Positions 33,877 to 42,552 of a stretch of DNA of 64,000 bases are shown one piece after another. Position numbers and translations under genes: made by a program. The notes under the pieces were generated by a model. It did not search any database. It saw only the letters and a list, made by a program, of their open reading frames with translations, and was not told where the DNA came from. The DNA comes from Sphaerisporangium rufum (GTDB taxonomy: Bacteria; Actinomycetota; Actinomycetes; Streptosporangiales; Streptosporangiaceae): NCBI RefSeq assembly GCF_016863395.1, contig NZ_BOOU01000074.1, positions 1 through 64,000 of the forward strand, read 5' to 3'. Position 1 is the stretch's first letter. Every line of letters starts with the position of its first letter.

Positions 33877-35133
33877 CTAGCCCTGGGTGACCGGCTGGAA
33901 GATCCGCTCGAACACCTTCTCGCTGGTGCCGCTCAGCGTCTGGTAGGTGCGCAGCCGGGCGAGGTCCGCCGCGGCCGGGAAGATCAGCGGGCTGCCGGCC
34001 AGCAGCTTCAGCGACTCGCGGTCCTCGCCGTCGGCCCCGGCGGCGTCCTTGCGGATGAGGTCCTGGGTGGCGGGCACCGGCGGGATGTAGTTGATGTACT
34101 CGGCCAGGGCGGTGGCGACCGGCGGCCGGTAGACGTAGTCCATGAAGGTCAGCGCGTCCACCGGGTTGCGCGCCGTCTTCGGGACGCACATGTTGTCGGT
34201 CCAGATGGTGCCGCCCTCCAGCGGGACGGTGAACCTCAGGTCCTGCCCCTCGGCGACCTGCTGGAAGATGTCCCCCGACCAGGCCATGCACACCCAGACG
34301 TCCCCGCGGACCAGCGCGTCCACGTAGTCGTTCTCGTAGTACTTGCGCACGATGCCGGCGTCGCGCTGCTCCTGCAGCCGGGCCGCCGCCCGGCGCCAGT
34401 CGGCCTCGGTGGCGTACTCGGGGTCCACGCCGAGCGACAGGAGCGCGAAGTTGGCGATGTCCTGGGTGTCGACCATCATGCCGACCTTCCCCTTGTACCT
34501 AGGGTTCCACAGGTCGGCGATCCGGGTGATCTCCTCGTCCACGTACTTGGGGTTGTAGGCGATGCCGGTGATCCCGGACTGCCAGGGGACGGTGTAGACG
34601 TTGCCGGGGTCGTAGGCGGGGTCCTTGAACCGCGGCCCGGCGTTGGCCGCGAAGGTGGGCAGCCGGGAGTGGTCCAGCGGCACCAGGTAGCCGAGCGCCA
34701 TCGCCCGGCCGAGGTGGATGCCGTTGGTCATCACCATCAGGTCGTAGCCGATGTCCTGGTTCGCGGCGAGCTGTGGCTGGATCTTGCCGAACCAGGAGGG
34801 GTTGTCCTGGATCGCCTCCCGGTAGGTGACCCGGATGCCGGTGTCCCTGGTGAACCTCTCCAGCGTCGGGTACCGCTTGCCGGCCTTGTCGATGTACAGC
34901 GGCCAGTTGGCGAACCGCAGGGTGCCGTTCTGCTGCTTTCCGGTCCAGTATTCGGCGACGGCGTCCTTCTCGGGCGGGGCGGTCGTGCGGCCCTGCACGC
35001 CGCAGGCGGCCAGGCCCAGGCCGGCGGCGGACAGGCCGGCCGCGCGCAGGGCGTCGCGGCGGGTCAGCGGCCCGCGGGCCCGGGGGCGGGTGAGGCCGCG
35101 CAGCAGCGCGGCGTCGTGCGCAGGGGTGCTCAT
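33877..35133 (-). CDS. polyamine ABC transporter substrate-binding protein (PotD-like lipoprotein)
   Basis: A 418-residue solute-binding protein with a twin-arginine-like start (PLTRRDALRAAGLSAAGLGL) running into a lipobox (GLAACG). The mature protein begins like PotD/PotF: LRFANWPLYIDKAG and YREAIQDNPSWFGKIQPQLA, with DLMVMTNGIHLGRAM, VPWQSGITGIAYNPKYVD and WSGDIFQQ, where aspartate and tryptophan residues bind polyamines in known relatives. It delivers spermidine/putrescine-like ligands to the PotB/PotC pair. It overlaps the ATPase gene by 4 bases. Confidence 0.92.
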   Translation of the reverse strand: MSTPAHDAALLRGLTRPRARGPLTRRDALRAAGLSAAGLGLAACGVQGRTTAPPEKDAVAEYWTGKQQNGTLRFANWPLYIDKAGKRYPTLERFTRDTGIRVTYREAIQDNPSWFGKIQPQLAANQDIGYDLMVMTNGIHLGRAMALGYLVPLDHSRLPTFAANAGPRFKDPAYDPGNVYTVPWQSGITGIAYNPKYVDEEITRIADLWNPRYKGKVGMMVDTQDIANFALLSLGVDPEYATEADWRRAAARLQEQRDAGIVRKYYENDYVDALVRGDVWVCMAWSGDIFQQVAEGQDLRFTVPLEGGTIWTDNMCVPKTARNPVDALTFMDYVYRPPVATALAEYINYIPPVPATQDLIRKDAAGADGEDRESLKLLAGSPLIFPAAADLARLRTYQTLSGTSEKVFERIFQPVTQG

Positions 35134-36293
35134 GAGGGGGTCCGACTTCCGATCGCGTACGAGTGCTGTGGCTGCCAGGACAGCCAGACGGTGTCGCCGC
35201 GGCGTGCCGTCAGCCCACTGTCGTGGACATTCTGCTCGAAGACCGTGAACTCGGTGCCCTCCGGCAGGCGCACCAGGTAGCTGTTGGCGGTACCGAGGTA
35301 GGAGGCGTCGGTGACCGTGCCCCGCACCGCGCTGACCCCCGGGACCGGCTCCACCGTCTCGATCGAGATCTTCTCCGGCCGCACGGTGATCTCGACCGGG
35401 CCGCCCGGCCGGAGGTGGTCCCCCGCGGGCAGCAGCACCCGTCCGTCCTCGCCGGCGCGCAGCACCGCCAGGTCTCCGACGACCTCGGCCACGGTGCCCG
35501 CCAGCAGGTTGGAGGTGCCGATGAACCCGGCGACGAACCGGGTGGCCGGCCGCTCGTAGACCTCGCGGGGCGGGCCCAGCTGCTCGATGCGGCCGTCGTT
35601 CATCACCGCGATCCGGTCGCTCATGGCCAGCGCCTCGCCCTGGTCGTGCGTGACGTGGACGAAGGTGATGCCGACCTCGCGCTGGATGCGCTTGAGCTCG
35701 CCCTGCATCGCCTGGCGCAGCTTGAGGTCCAGCGCGCCGAGCGGCTCGTCCAGCAGCAGCGCCCGCGGCCGGTTGGCCAGCGCGCGGGCCAGCGCGACCC
35801 GTTGCTGCTGCCCGCCGGACAGCTCGCGGGGCCGCCGCCGTTCCCGGCCGGCCAGGTCGACGATCTCCAGCGTCTCGGCCACCCGGCGGCGGACCTCCTC
35901 GCGCGGCAGGCCGCGGCGGCGCAGGCCGAAGGCGACGTTGTCCCACACGTTCATGTGCGGGAACAGGGCGTAGGACTGGAAGACCATGTTGACGTCCCGC
36001 CGGTTCGGCGGCACGGCGGTCACGTCCCGGCCGTGCAGGCGCACCGTGCCCCGGGTGGGGTCCTCGAAGCCGGCGACCATCCGCATGGTGGTGGTCTTCC
36101 CGCAGCCGGACGGCCCGAGGAGGGCGAAGAACTCGCCCTCGGCGATCGACAGGTCCACCCCGCGCACGGCCGGCACGACCTCGCCCCGCGCGTGGTACTC
36201 CTTGACGACCCCGGCGAGCTCGATCGCGGGGACCGGCGCGGCGGCCGGGTCGCCCGCCTCGGCCGCCGCCATGTCCTGCTGGATGTCCGTCAT
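35130..36293 (-). CDS. polyamine ABC transporter ATP-binding protein (PotA-like)
   Basis: A 387-residue ATPase: Walker A GPSGCGKTTTMRMVAGFEDP, Q-loop VFQSYALFPHMNVWDNVAFGL, signature LSGGQQQRVALARALANRP, Walker B LLLDEPLGALDLKLR, switch VTHDQGEALAMSD, then a TOBE domain (about 290-385) typical of PotA/MalK-type subunits. It powers the importer made by the next three genes. ATG 36293 is chosen; a GTG at 36314 is also in frame and neither has a strong ribosome site. It lies 93 bp downstream of the aldehyde dehydrogenase gene on the same strand. Confidence 0.92.
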   Translation of the reverse strand: MTDIQQDMAAAEAGDPAAAPVPAIELAGVVKEYHARGEVVPAVRGVDLSIAEGEFFALLGPSGCGKTTTMRMVAGFEDPTRGTVRLHGRDVTAVPPNRRDVNMVFQSYALFPHMNVWDNVAFGLRRRGLPREEVRRRVAETLEIVDLAGRERRRPRELSGGQQQRVALARALANRPRALLLDEPLGALDLKLRQAMQGELKRIQREVGITFVHVTHDQGEALAMSDRIAVMNDGRIEQLGPPREVYERPATRFVAGFIGTSNLLAGTVAEVVGDLAVLRAGEDGRVLLPAGDHLRPGGPVEITVRPEKISIETVEPVPGVSAVRGTVTDASYLGTANSYLVRLPEGTEFTVFEQNVHDSGLTARRGDTVWLSWQPQHSYAIGSRTPS

Positions 36294-36386
36294 TCCCGGC
36301 GATCTCTCTTCCACGTGCCGACGTCCCTCACGGCCGGGGGCGCCGGCCGGGACCCGAGGGCCGGCCGCCGGGATCTCCGGCCTGGA

Positions 36387-37823
36387 TCATTCTCCGATGT
36401 AGTGCATGACGTGCTTGACCCGGGTGTAGTCATGCAAACCGAACACCGACAGGTCCTTGCCGTAGCCGGAGTGCTTGAACCCGCCGTGCGGCATCTCCGA
36501 GACGAACGGGATGTGGGTGTTCACCCAGACCACGCCGAAGTCCAGCCGGCGCGACGCCCGCATGGCCCGGCCGTGGTCGGCGGTCCACACCGACGCCGAC
36601 AGCCCGTACCGCACGTCGTTGGCCTTGCACAGCGCGTCGGCCTCGTCGGTGAAGGTCTGCACGGTCATCACCGGGCCGAACACCTCGTCCTGCACCATCT
36701 CGTCGTCCTGGCGCAGGCCGTCGACCACGGTCGGCTCGAACAGGAAACCCTTGTCGCCGATCCGCCGGCCGCCGGTGACGACCTTGGCGTGGCCGGGCAG
36801 CCGGGCCAGGAAGCCCTCCACCTTGGCCAGCTGGTCGGCGTTGTTCAGCGGGCCGTAGTAGGCGTCCTCGACGTCCGGCCCGCCGGTCTTCGTCGCGGCG
36901 GCCGCCTCGGCCAGCGCGGCCACGAACGGCTCGTGGATGCTCTCGTGCACCAGCACCCGGCAGGCCGCGGTGCAGTCCTGCCCGGCGTTGTACAGCCCGG
37001 CGCCGGCGATCGCCTCGGCCACCGCGCCGATGTCCTTCACGTCGTCGAAGACGATGACGGGTGCCTTGCCGCCGAGCTCCAGGTGCACGCGCTTGAGGTC
37101 GTCGGCCGCCGAGTGCGCCACCTGCACGCCCGCGCCGACCGACCCGGTGATCGCCACCATGGAGGCGGCCGGGTGCGAGACCACCAGCGCGCCGGTGTCC
37201 CGGTCGCCGGTCACCACGTTGAACACGCCCGCGGGCAGGATCTCGCCCATGATCTCGGCCAGCTTCACCGTGGACACCGGCGTGGTGTCGGACGGCTTGA
37301 GCACCACGGTGTTACCCGCCGCCAGCGCCGGCGCGATCTTCCAGACCGCCATCATCACCGGGTAGTTCCACGGGGTGACCTGCCCGACGACGCCGATCGG
37401 CTCGTGCCGGATCATCGAGGTGTGGTCGGCCAGGAACTCGCCCGAGGTCGGCCCCTCCAGGGTGCGCGCCGCCCCGGCGAAGAACCGGAAATGGTCGGCG
37501 GCCGGCGGGATCTCGTCCTCGGCCATCCGGGCCCGCGGCTTGCCGGTGTTGCGGCACTCCGCCGCCACCAGCTCCTCGGCCCGCGCCTCGATCGCGTCGG
37601 CGATCTTCAACAGGTACCCGGCCCGATCACCCGGAGTCGTCTGCCCCCACGACTCGAACGCGGCGCGCGCCGCGGCGTAGGCCGCGTCCACATCCTCCTG
37701 GCCGGACACCGGCGCCTGGAGGTAGGCCTCCCCCGTGCACGGGTCGATCACGTCGGAGAAACGGCCGCCGCGCGCGTCCGCGAGCTCGCCGTTGATGTAG
37801 TTCTGCAGACGGGTGGTCACCAT
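36387..37823 (-). CDS. gamma-aminobutyraldehyde dehydrogenase
   Basis: A 478-residue NAD(P)-dependent aldehyde dehydrogenase. The cofactor region has TPWNYPVMMAVWKIAPALAAGN and GSVGAGVQVA. The general-base glutamate lies in LELGGKAPVIVFDD and the catalytic cysteine is Cys284 in NAGQDCTAACR. The aromatic and acidic detail around GQDCTA is typical of enzymes that oxidise 4-aminobutanal from putrescine to GABA. As first gene before the polyamine importer, it supports uptake coupled to putrescine breakdown. It is divergent from an Lrp/AsnC gene whose product may regulate it. Confidence 0.9.
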   Translation of the reverse strand: MVTTRLQNYINGELADARGGRFSDVIDPCTGEAYLQAPVSGQEDVDAAYAAARAAFESWGQTTPGDRAGYLLKIADAIEARAEELVAAECRNTGKPRARMAEDEIPPAADHFRFFAGAARTLEGPTSGEFLADHTSMIRHEPIGVVGQVTPWNYPVMMAVWKIAPALAAGNTVVLKPSDTTPVSTVKLAEIMGEILPAGVFNVVTGDRDTGALVVSHPAASMVAITGSVGAGVQVAHSAADDLKRVHLELGGKAPVIVFDDVKDIGAVAEAIAGAGLYNAGQDCTAACRVLVHESIHEPFVAALAEAAAATKTGGPDVEDAYYGPLNNADQLAKVEGFLARLPGHAKVVTGGRRIGDKGFLFEPTVVDGLRQDDEMVQDEVFGPVMTVQTFTDEADALCKANDVRYGLSASVWTADHGRAMRASRRLDFGVVWVNTHIPFVSEMPHGGFKHSGYGKDLSVFGLHDYTRVKHVMHYIGE

Positions 37824-37894
37824 TGACCTCCTCGTAGGTGGCTGGATCGTCGCGACTCTGGCAGAGCGTTATCACCGCGACAAGGGATTTCGTC

Positions 37895-37930
37895 GCGAAT
37901 ATATCAAATTGCTACGAATTCGCTTGACAG
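37895..37930. promoter_or_regulatory. divergent regulatory region of the polyamine operon and Lrp-type gene
   Basis: The 211-bp gap holds an AT-rich stretch with inverted arms GCGAAT (37895-37900) and ATTCGC (37918-37923), followed directly by a -35-like TTGACAG (37924-37930) for the plus-strand regulator gene. AT-rich dyads like this suit Lrp/AsnC binding. The assignment to the neighbouring regulator is inferred. Confidence 0.45.
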
Positions 37931-38034
37931 GCCACGCCGAGCTGACACCATGTCGCACCAGGACGGCAGCCTTGCCGTGCGGCCGCGCGGCCGCCCCGCC
38001 TCGGCCACCTGACGGCCAGGAAAGGACGCCGGAG

Positions 38035-38538
38035 ATGACGATGCCGCCGAAGGCCCGCCGGGAGAACCGGGAGAACGGCGAGCCCCGCGCCGCCGTCGTG
38101 CTGGACGACATCTCCAAGCGGATCGTCGAGGAGCTGCAGGCGGACGGGCGCCGCCCCTACGCCGCGATCGGCAAGGCCGTCGGCCTGTCGGAGGCGGCGG
38201 TGCGCCAGCGGGTACAGCGCCTGCTCGACACCGGAGTCATGCAGATCGTCGCGGTCACCGACCCGCTCACCCTCGGCTTCCCCCGCCAGGCGATGATCGG
38301 CATCAAGTGCGAGGGCGACCTGGAGACCGTCGCCGGCGAGCTGGGGGCGATCCCCGAGATCGACTACGTCGTGCTGACCGCCGGCTCGCTGGACATCATG
38401 GTCGAGGTGGTCTGCGAGGGCGACGGCCACCTGCTGGAGATCCTCGGCAAGATCCGCGCCATCCCCGCGGTGCGCGCCACCGAGACCTTCGTCTACCTCA
38501 AGCTGCACAAGCAGACCTACACCTGGGGCACCCGCTGA
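38035..38538 (+). CDS. Lrp/AsnC family transcriptional regulator
   Basis: A 167-residue regulator: a helix-turn-helix (about residues 25-75) in DDISKRIVEELQADGRRPYA and VGLSEAAVRQRVQRLLDTGVM, followed by a RAM ligand-binding domain (about 85-160) with MIGIKCEGDLETVAGEL, EIDYVVLTAGSLDIMVEVVCE and ETFVYLKLHKQTYTW. The RAM domain typically binds an amino acid or amine. ATG 38035 is chosen because AGGA lies 8 bases upstream; the frame is open further back into the promoter region. Its divergent position makes it the likely regulator of the aminobutyraldehyde dehydrogenase/polyamine uptake operon. Confidence 0.92.
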   Translation: MTMPPKARRENRENGEPRAAVVLDDISKRIVEELQADGRRPYAAIGKAVGLSEAAVRQRVQRLLDTGVMQIVAVTDPLTLGFPRQAMIGIKCEGDLETVAGELGAIPEIDYVVLTAGSLDIMVEVVCEGDGHLLEILGKIRAIPAVRATETFVYLKLHKQTYTWGTR

Positions 38539-38587
38539 GCCTGCGGGGCACCCGGCGAGCCTTGCAGGGCGACCCTGGACGGGCGGC

Positions 38588-39637
38588 TCAGGCGGCGGCC
38601 CGGCCGGCGAGCGGGCGGCGGCGGCGCGCCGGGTCGGTCAGCGACACCGGGCGCCAGGCGCCGTCCGCCTGGTAGAGGTCGGTGCCCGGCGGGACGATCT
38701 CGTCGATCCGGTCGAGCACGTCGTCCTCCAGGACCAGCGAGGCGCCCTTCAGCAGCGACTCCAGCTGCTCCATGGTCCGCGGCCCGGTGATCACCGAGGT
38801 GACGGCCGGGTGCGTCACCGGGAAGGCCACCGCCAGCTCCGGCAGCGTGCGGCCCAGGTCGTCGGCCACCTCGACGAGCTTCTCCACCACGTCCAGCTTG
38901 GCGACGTTCTGCGGGATCGCCGGGTCGAACCGGGCCGGGGTCAGCGCGGCGCGGCCGGAGGTCAGGTCGATGGCGCGTCCCTTGCGGTACCGGCCGGTCA
39001 GGAAGCCCGAGGCGAGCGGGCTCCAGGTCAGCACGCCCATCCCGTAGCGGTCGCACACCGGCAGCACCGACCGCTCGACCCCGCGCGCCAGCAGCGAGTA
39101 GGGCGGCTGCTCGGTGCGGAACCGCAGCAGGCCGCGGCGCTCGGCCACCTGGTGCGCCTCGACGATCTCCTCGGCCGGGAAGGTCGAGCAGCCGAACGCC
39201 CGCACCTTGCCCTGGTGCACCAGGTCGGTCAGCGCGGAGAGGGTCTCCTCGATGTCGGTGGCCGGGTCGGGACGATGGACCTGGTATAGGTCGATCCAGT
39301 CCGTGCCGAGCCGCCGCAGGCTCTCCTCGACCTCCTTGATGATCCAGCGCCGGGAGTTGCCGCCCCGGTTCGGACCCTCCCCCATCGGGAAGTGCACCTT
39401 GGTGGCGAGCACCACGTCGTCCCGCCGGCCGCGCAGGGCCTTGCCCACGATCTCCTCCGACTCGCCCGCGGAGTACATGTCCGCGGTGTCGAGGAAGTTG
39501 ATCCCCCCGTCCAGCGCCGCGTGGATGATCCGCACGCAGTCGTCGTGGTCGGGGTTGCCCACCGCGCCGAACATCATGGCGCCCAGGCAGTGCACGCTGA
39601 CCTCGATGCCGGTGCCGCCGAGAACTCGATAACGCAT
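38588..39637 (-). CDS. aldo/keto reductase
   Basis: A 349-residue TIM-barrel NADPH oxidoreductase. The catalytic tetrad can be read as Asp in FLDTADMYSAG, Tyr in the same motif, Lys in VLATKVHFPMG and His in LYQVHRPDP. The cofactor-binding late motif is VTSVITGPRTMEQLESLL. It belongs to the YajO/Tas-like AKR subgroup with a characteristic GVERSVLPVCDRYGMGVLTWSPLASG segment. The substrate is unknown. The ATG has a CGAAAGGCGAGC-type upstream purine run. It is convergent with the Lrp-type gene and has no obvious partner gene. Confidence 0.9.
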   Translation of the reverse strand: MRYRVLGGTGIEVSVHCLGAMMFGAVGNPDHDDCVRIIHAALDGGINFLDTADMYSAGESEEIVGKALRGRRDDVVLATKVHFPMGEGPNRGGNSRRWIIKEVEESLRRLGTDWIDLYQVHRPDPATDIEETLSALTDLVHQGKVRAFGCSTFPAEEIVEAHQVAERRGLLRFRTEQPPYSLLARGVERSVLPVCDRYGMGVLTWSPLASGFLTGRYRKGRAIDLTSGRAALTPARFDPAIPQNVAKLDVVEKLVEVADDLGRTLPELAVAFPVTHPAVTSVITGPRTMEQLESLLKGASLVLEDDVLDRIDEIVPPGTDLYQADGAWRPVSLTDPARRRRPLAGRAAA

Positions 39638-39833
39638 GCTCGCCTTTCGGTCGCCGTCCCAGGGCGTACCGTACGACCTGGAGCGCACTCCACCGCAAGC
39701 CCCGCCGGTCCTCCCGGCGGCACGCCGCGGGCGCGCCGGCCGGGGGAGCGCACGGCACCATCGACGCCGAGGACGAGATTCCGCGCACCCCTTGGGCGGC
39801 GCCAGGAGGTCGCGGACCAGGGCCCCGTCCGGC

Positions 39834-40313
39834 TCAGCAGTACGAGCGCAGGCGCCAGAGCTTCAGCAGCGACTTCGGCGCCTTCTCCAGGCAGCCGCCC
39901 GTGTCACCGCGGTACGACCAGGCGCCGTGCGCGCTCCTGCGCCACACGTGCGGCCCGTCCTGGTAGCTGACCAGGTCCCCCCGCACGCCGATGGAGCCCA
40001 CCGCCCAGTACACGGTCTTGCCGCCGCTCCTGACCTTGCCGTAGTAGACCTTCTTCGGCCCGTCCACCTTCTTGCGGCTGGTCACCGGACGGTGCCCGCC
40101 AGGCTTGCCGTAGTACTGGTTCCAGAAGGCGTCGGCGAGCGCGTGGCGGACCTTGTCGGTGACCTTGAGATTGACGGCCGTCCCCGGCGCCTGGGAGGCC
40201 GCCGAGGACCGTACGGCGCCCATCGCCGTCTCCGGGAAGGTCGCCGTGAAGAAGGCGGTCATGGTGACCGCCGCCACCGCGGCGGCCGGGACCCGGCGTG
40301 CCCAAGTAGTCAT
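39834..40313 (-). CDS. small secreted protein of unknown function
   Basis: A 159-residue exported protein: a signal peptide (MTTWARRVPAAAVAAVTMTA, cut near TAMGA), a mature domain of about 125 residues rich in Tyr, Gly and Lys with KVDGPKKVYYGKVRSGGKTV, and a C-terminal pair of cysteines (GGCLEK and the terminal RSYC) that could form a disulfide. The basic, Trp/Tyr-rich character is unlike its neighbours. I do not recognise the family. The ATG is preceded by GGAAAGAGAGCAG, a good ribosome site. The gene stands alone. Confidence 0.7.
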   Translation of the reverse strand: MTTWARRVPAAAVAAVTMTAFFTATFPETAMGAVRSSAASQAPGTAVNLKVTDKVRHALADAFWNQYYGKPGGHRPVTSRKKVDGPKKVYYGKVRSGGKTVYWAVGSIGVRGDLVSYQDGPHVWRRSAHGAWSYRGDTGGCLEKAPKSLLKLWRLRSYC

Positions 40314-40456
40314 CTCTGCTCTCTTCCTTTCATCGGAGACACAGGCTTCGACGCTCCCCGGAGCAGGAAAGTTGGGAGTGGCCGGAATCGGCGTCGGTCA
40401 GCGCAAAAGATGCCACCGGTCGTCGAGCGGGAGGCGGTAGCCGGCGGGTCGCGGGC

Positions 40457-41584
40457 TCAGGAGCGCGCGGTACTGGTCACCGGGGAGTCGTGGCCGTCCG
40501 CCGGGTCCGCGCCGCGGCCGCCGTCCAGGACGTCGGCGATCTCGGCCAGGAACGCGTCCACCTGCGCGACCGCGTACCCGGTCTTGAAGACGACGGTGGA
40601 GAACGTCGCCCGGCGGACCTGCTCGGCGGTCACCGGGCGGTCGGTGGTGCCGCGCAGCGTCGCCACGATGCGGTCCAGGAAGTCGTCCACCTGGTCCTCG
40701 TCGTAGCCGGCGCCGAGCCGGCCGGGGCGGAACGCCACCCGCTCCACCCGGACCGCCTGGCTCTCCAGCCAGGCCTCCCGCAGCGCACCGGCCACCGGCC
40801 CGTCCTCCGCCGCGAACTCCGCGGGGCGGGAGACTTCCCCACCGGACCCCACGGATTCACCGGCCCGCTCTTCACCCGGCCAGGCACCTTCACCGGCCCG
40901 CTCTTCACCCGGCCAGGCACCGTCAACGGCCCGAGCGCCTTCACCCGGCCGGGCGCCCCCACCGAGCCGGACGTCGTCACCAGGCTGGACGTCATGCGCG
41001 GCGGGCGGGCCGCCGGCGGCGGGCCCGGCCGCCCGGACGTGCCTGCCAGGCTCCCCCGGGACGGTGGTCCCCGTCCCCGCGGCCGGCCCGGACCCCGCGG
41101 AACCGCCGTACCCCTCGATCTCCGCGACGTCCGGCGCGCCGGCCGCTCCCGGCCAGGTGGGCGCCTCGTCGTCCTCCGCCACGGCCGGCACCGGCGCGGC
41201 CTGCGGCGGCGTGACCTGTGTGGACGCCGCCTGTGGCGGCATGGCCTTTGGCGCAGTGACCTGCGGCGGCATGGCCTGCGGCGCGGCCGAGGACGATCGC
41301 CGGGGCTCGGGGACCGCCGGGGCCGCCGGATCCGGGGTGCGGCGGGCCGCGTGGATCTCAACCGCCACCACGAAGGCGTCCAGCGCGTAGTCGACCGCCA
41401 GCTCGTTGTATCCGCCCAGCCTGGTGGCGAACCTGGCCCCCCTGATCTCGTCGGCGGTGATCGGCTCGCCGGTCTGCACGCCACGGCCGAGGGTGGCCTC
41501 GATCCGCTGGATCAGGGCGTCCACCTGATCGGGGTCGTATCCGGTCCGCACCGCGAGCACGCGCGGAAAACGGTTCACACCCAT
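40457..41584 (-). CDS. DivIVA-motif repeat protein
   Basis: A 375-residue protein with four short DivIVA-type motifs in two pairs. The N-terminal pair (about residues 13-75) has TGYDPDQVDALIQRIEATL and GGYNELAVDYALDAFVV. The C-terminal pair (about 295-360) has GAGYDEDQVDDFLDRIVATL and KTGYAVAQVDAFLAEIADVL. Between them lies a long, low-complexity Pro/Gln/Ala/Gly/Glu-rich linker of about 200 residues with internal repeats. Such DivI1A-motif proteins are common in actinobacteria and are linked by homology to polar growth or division, but lack the full coiled coil of true DivIVA. It is divergent from an ABC exporter. Confidence 0.8.
   Translation of the reverse strand: MGVNRFPRVLAVRTGYDPDQVDALIQRIEATLGRGVQTGEPITADEIRGARFATRLGGYNELAVDYALDAFVVAVEIHAARRTPDPAAPAVPEPRRSSSAAPQAMPPQVTAPKAMPPQAASTQVTPPQAAPVPAVAEDDEAPTWPGAAGAPDVAEIEGYGGSAGSGPAAGTGTTVPGEPGRHVRAAGPAAGGPPAAHDVQPGDDVRLGGGARPGEGARAVDGAWPGEERAGEGAWPGEERAGESVGSGGEVSRPAEFAAEDGPVAGALREAWLESQAVRVERVAFRPGRLGAGYDEDQVDDFLDRIVATLRGTTDRPVTAEQVRRATFSTVVFKTGYAVAQVDAFLAEIADVLDGGRGADPADGHDSPVTSTARS
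40861..40926 (-). repeat. 33-bp coding tandem repeat in the DivIVA-motif gene
   Basis: Two nearly identical 33-bp units (40861-40893 and 40894-40926) encode the linker repeat WPGEERAGEGA / WPGEERAGESV-like sequence. A third, degenerate unit follows. The near-perfect DNA identity suggests recent duplication. Confidence 0.75.
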
Positions 41585-41673
41585 TCCTCCCGTTTCACTG
41601 CCCCGCCAGGAATCCCTTCCTTCCCATTCTGGAGGGCTGACGAGGCGAAATCCAGATTGTTAATCCAGGCGGG

Positions 41674-41688
41674 TAATGTGCTCCTCCT
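41674..41688 (+). promoter_or_regulatory. possible leaderless promoter of the ABC exporter
   Basis: TAATGT (41674-41679) fits an actinobacterial -10 element and ends 9 bp before the ATG of the ATPase gene. No purine-rich ribosome site lies between them (the gap is CT-rich). Transcription starting at or near the ATG would give a leaderless mRNA. Confidence 0.4.
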
Positions 41689-42552
41689 ATGCGGATCACC
41701 GACCTCTCCTTCCGCTACGGCCGCCGGGCGCCCTGGGTGCTGACCGACGTGTCCTTCGAGCTGCCCCCCGGCACGGTCGCCGAGGTGACCGGCGGCAACG
41801 GGGCCGGCAAGTCGACCCTGCTGCGGCTGCTGGCCGGCGCGGTGCCGCCGGGCCGCGGCTCGATCACCGGACGACCCCCGGTCGTCGGGTACGCGCCGGA
41901 GATCTTCCCGGTGGAGCAGGCGTTCACCGCCCGGGCCTACCTCGGCCACCTGGCCGCCGTCCGGGACCGGCCGGCCGCCGCGATGGACCTGTGGGCCGAG
42001 CGGCTCGGCCTGACCGACCTGCTGGACACGCCGCTGCGCGACCTGTCCAAGGGCAGCGCGCACAAGGTGGGCCTGGTGCAGGCGCTGCTGGCGCCGCCCG
42101 GCCTGCTCGTCCTGGACGAGCCGTTCTCCGGCCTGGACGAGCGCACCCGGGCCGAACTGCCGCTGATCGCCGCGGAGGTGGCGGCGGCGGGCGGCATCGT
42201 CGTGGTCAGCGACCACCAGCACGGCCTGGCCGGCCACCCCGGCCTGTTACGCCTCACCGTCGCGGCCGGCACGGTCACCGTCACCACGTTCGAGACCGGC
42301 CTCGTGGAAGCCCGCACGCTCGAAGCCCGCACAACCGAGCCCCGCACGGAGGCGGCCGCCGCAGCCGGACTCGGCGCCGGCCGGGCCGCGCCGGCCGGCG
42401 AACCCGATGGCGAGCCCGTCCCCCATCCGCGCCAGGCGGTGGTGGAGGTGCTGGTCGACGCCGCCGACGCCGAGGCCGTGGTCGGCAAGCTCCGCGCCGA
42501 CGGCTACCAGGCCCGGCTGCGCGCGCACACCCCGTCCGAAGGAGCGTCATGA
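41689..42552 (+). CDS. ABC transporter ATP-binding protein
   Basis: A 287-residue ATPase: Walker A TGGNGAGKSTLLRLLAG, a degenerate signature LSKGSAHKVGLVQALL (LSKGS in place of LSGGQ, as in some exporters and CcmA-like subunits), Walker B LLVLDEPFSGLD and an H-loop carried by SDHQHGL. After residue 200 there is a proline/arginine/threonine-rich insertion with the repeat EARTLEARTTEPRTEA, then a final small beta-alpha segment (VVEVLVDAADAEAVVGKLRA). Its ATGA overlap with the next gene shows it powers that membrane protein. The substrate is unknown. Confidence 0.88.
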   Translation: MRITDLSFRYGRRAPWVLTDVSFELPPGTVAEVTGGNGAGKSTLLRLLAGAVPPGRGSITGRPPVVGYAPEIFPVEQAFTARAYLGHLAAVRDRPAAAMDLWAERLGLTDLLDTPLRDLSKGSAHKVGLVQALLAPPGLLVLDEPFSGLDERTRAELPLIAAEVAAAGGIVVVSDHQHGLAGHPGLLRLTVAAGTVTVTTFETGLVEARTLEARTTEPRTEAAAAAGLGAGRAAPAGEPDGEPVPHPRQAVVEVLVDAADAEAVVGKLRADGYQARLRAHTPSEGAS

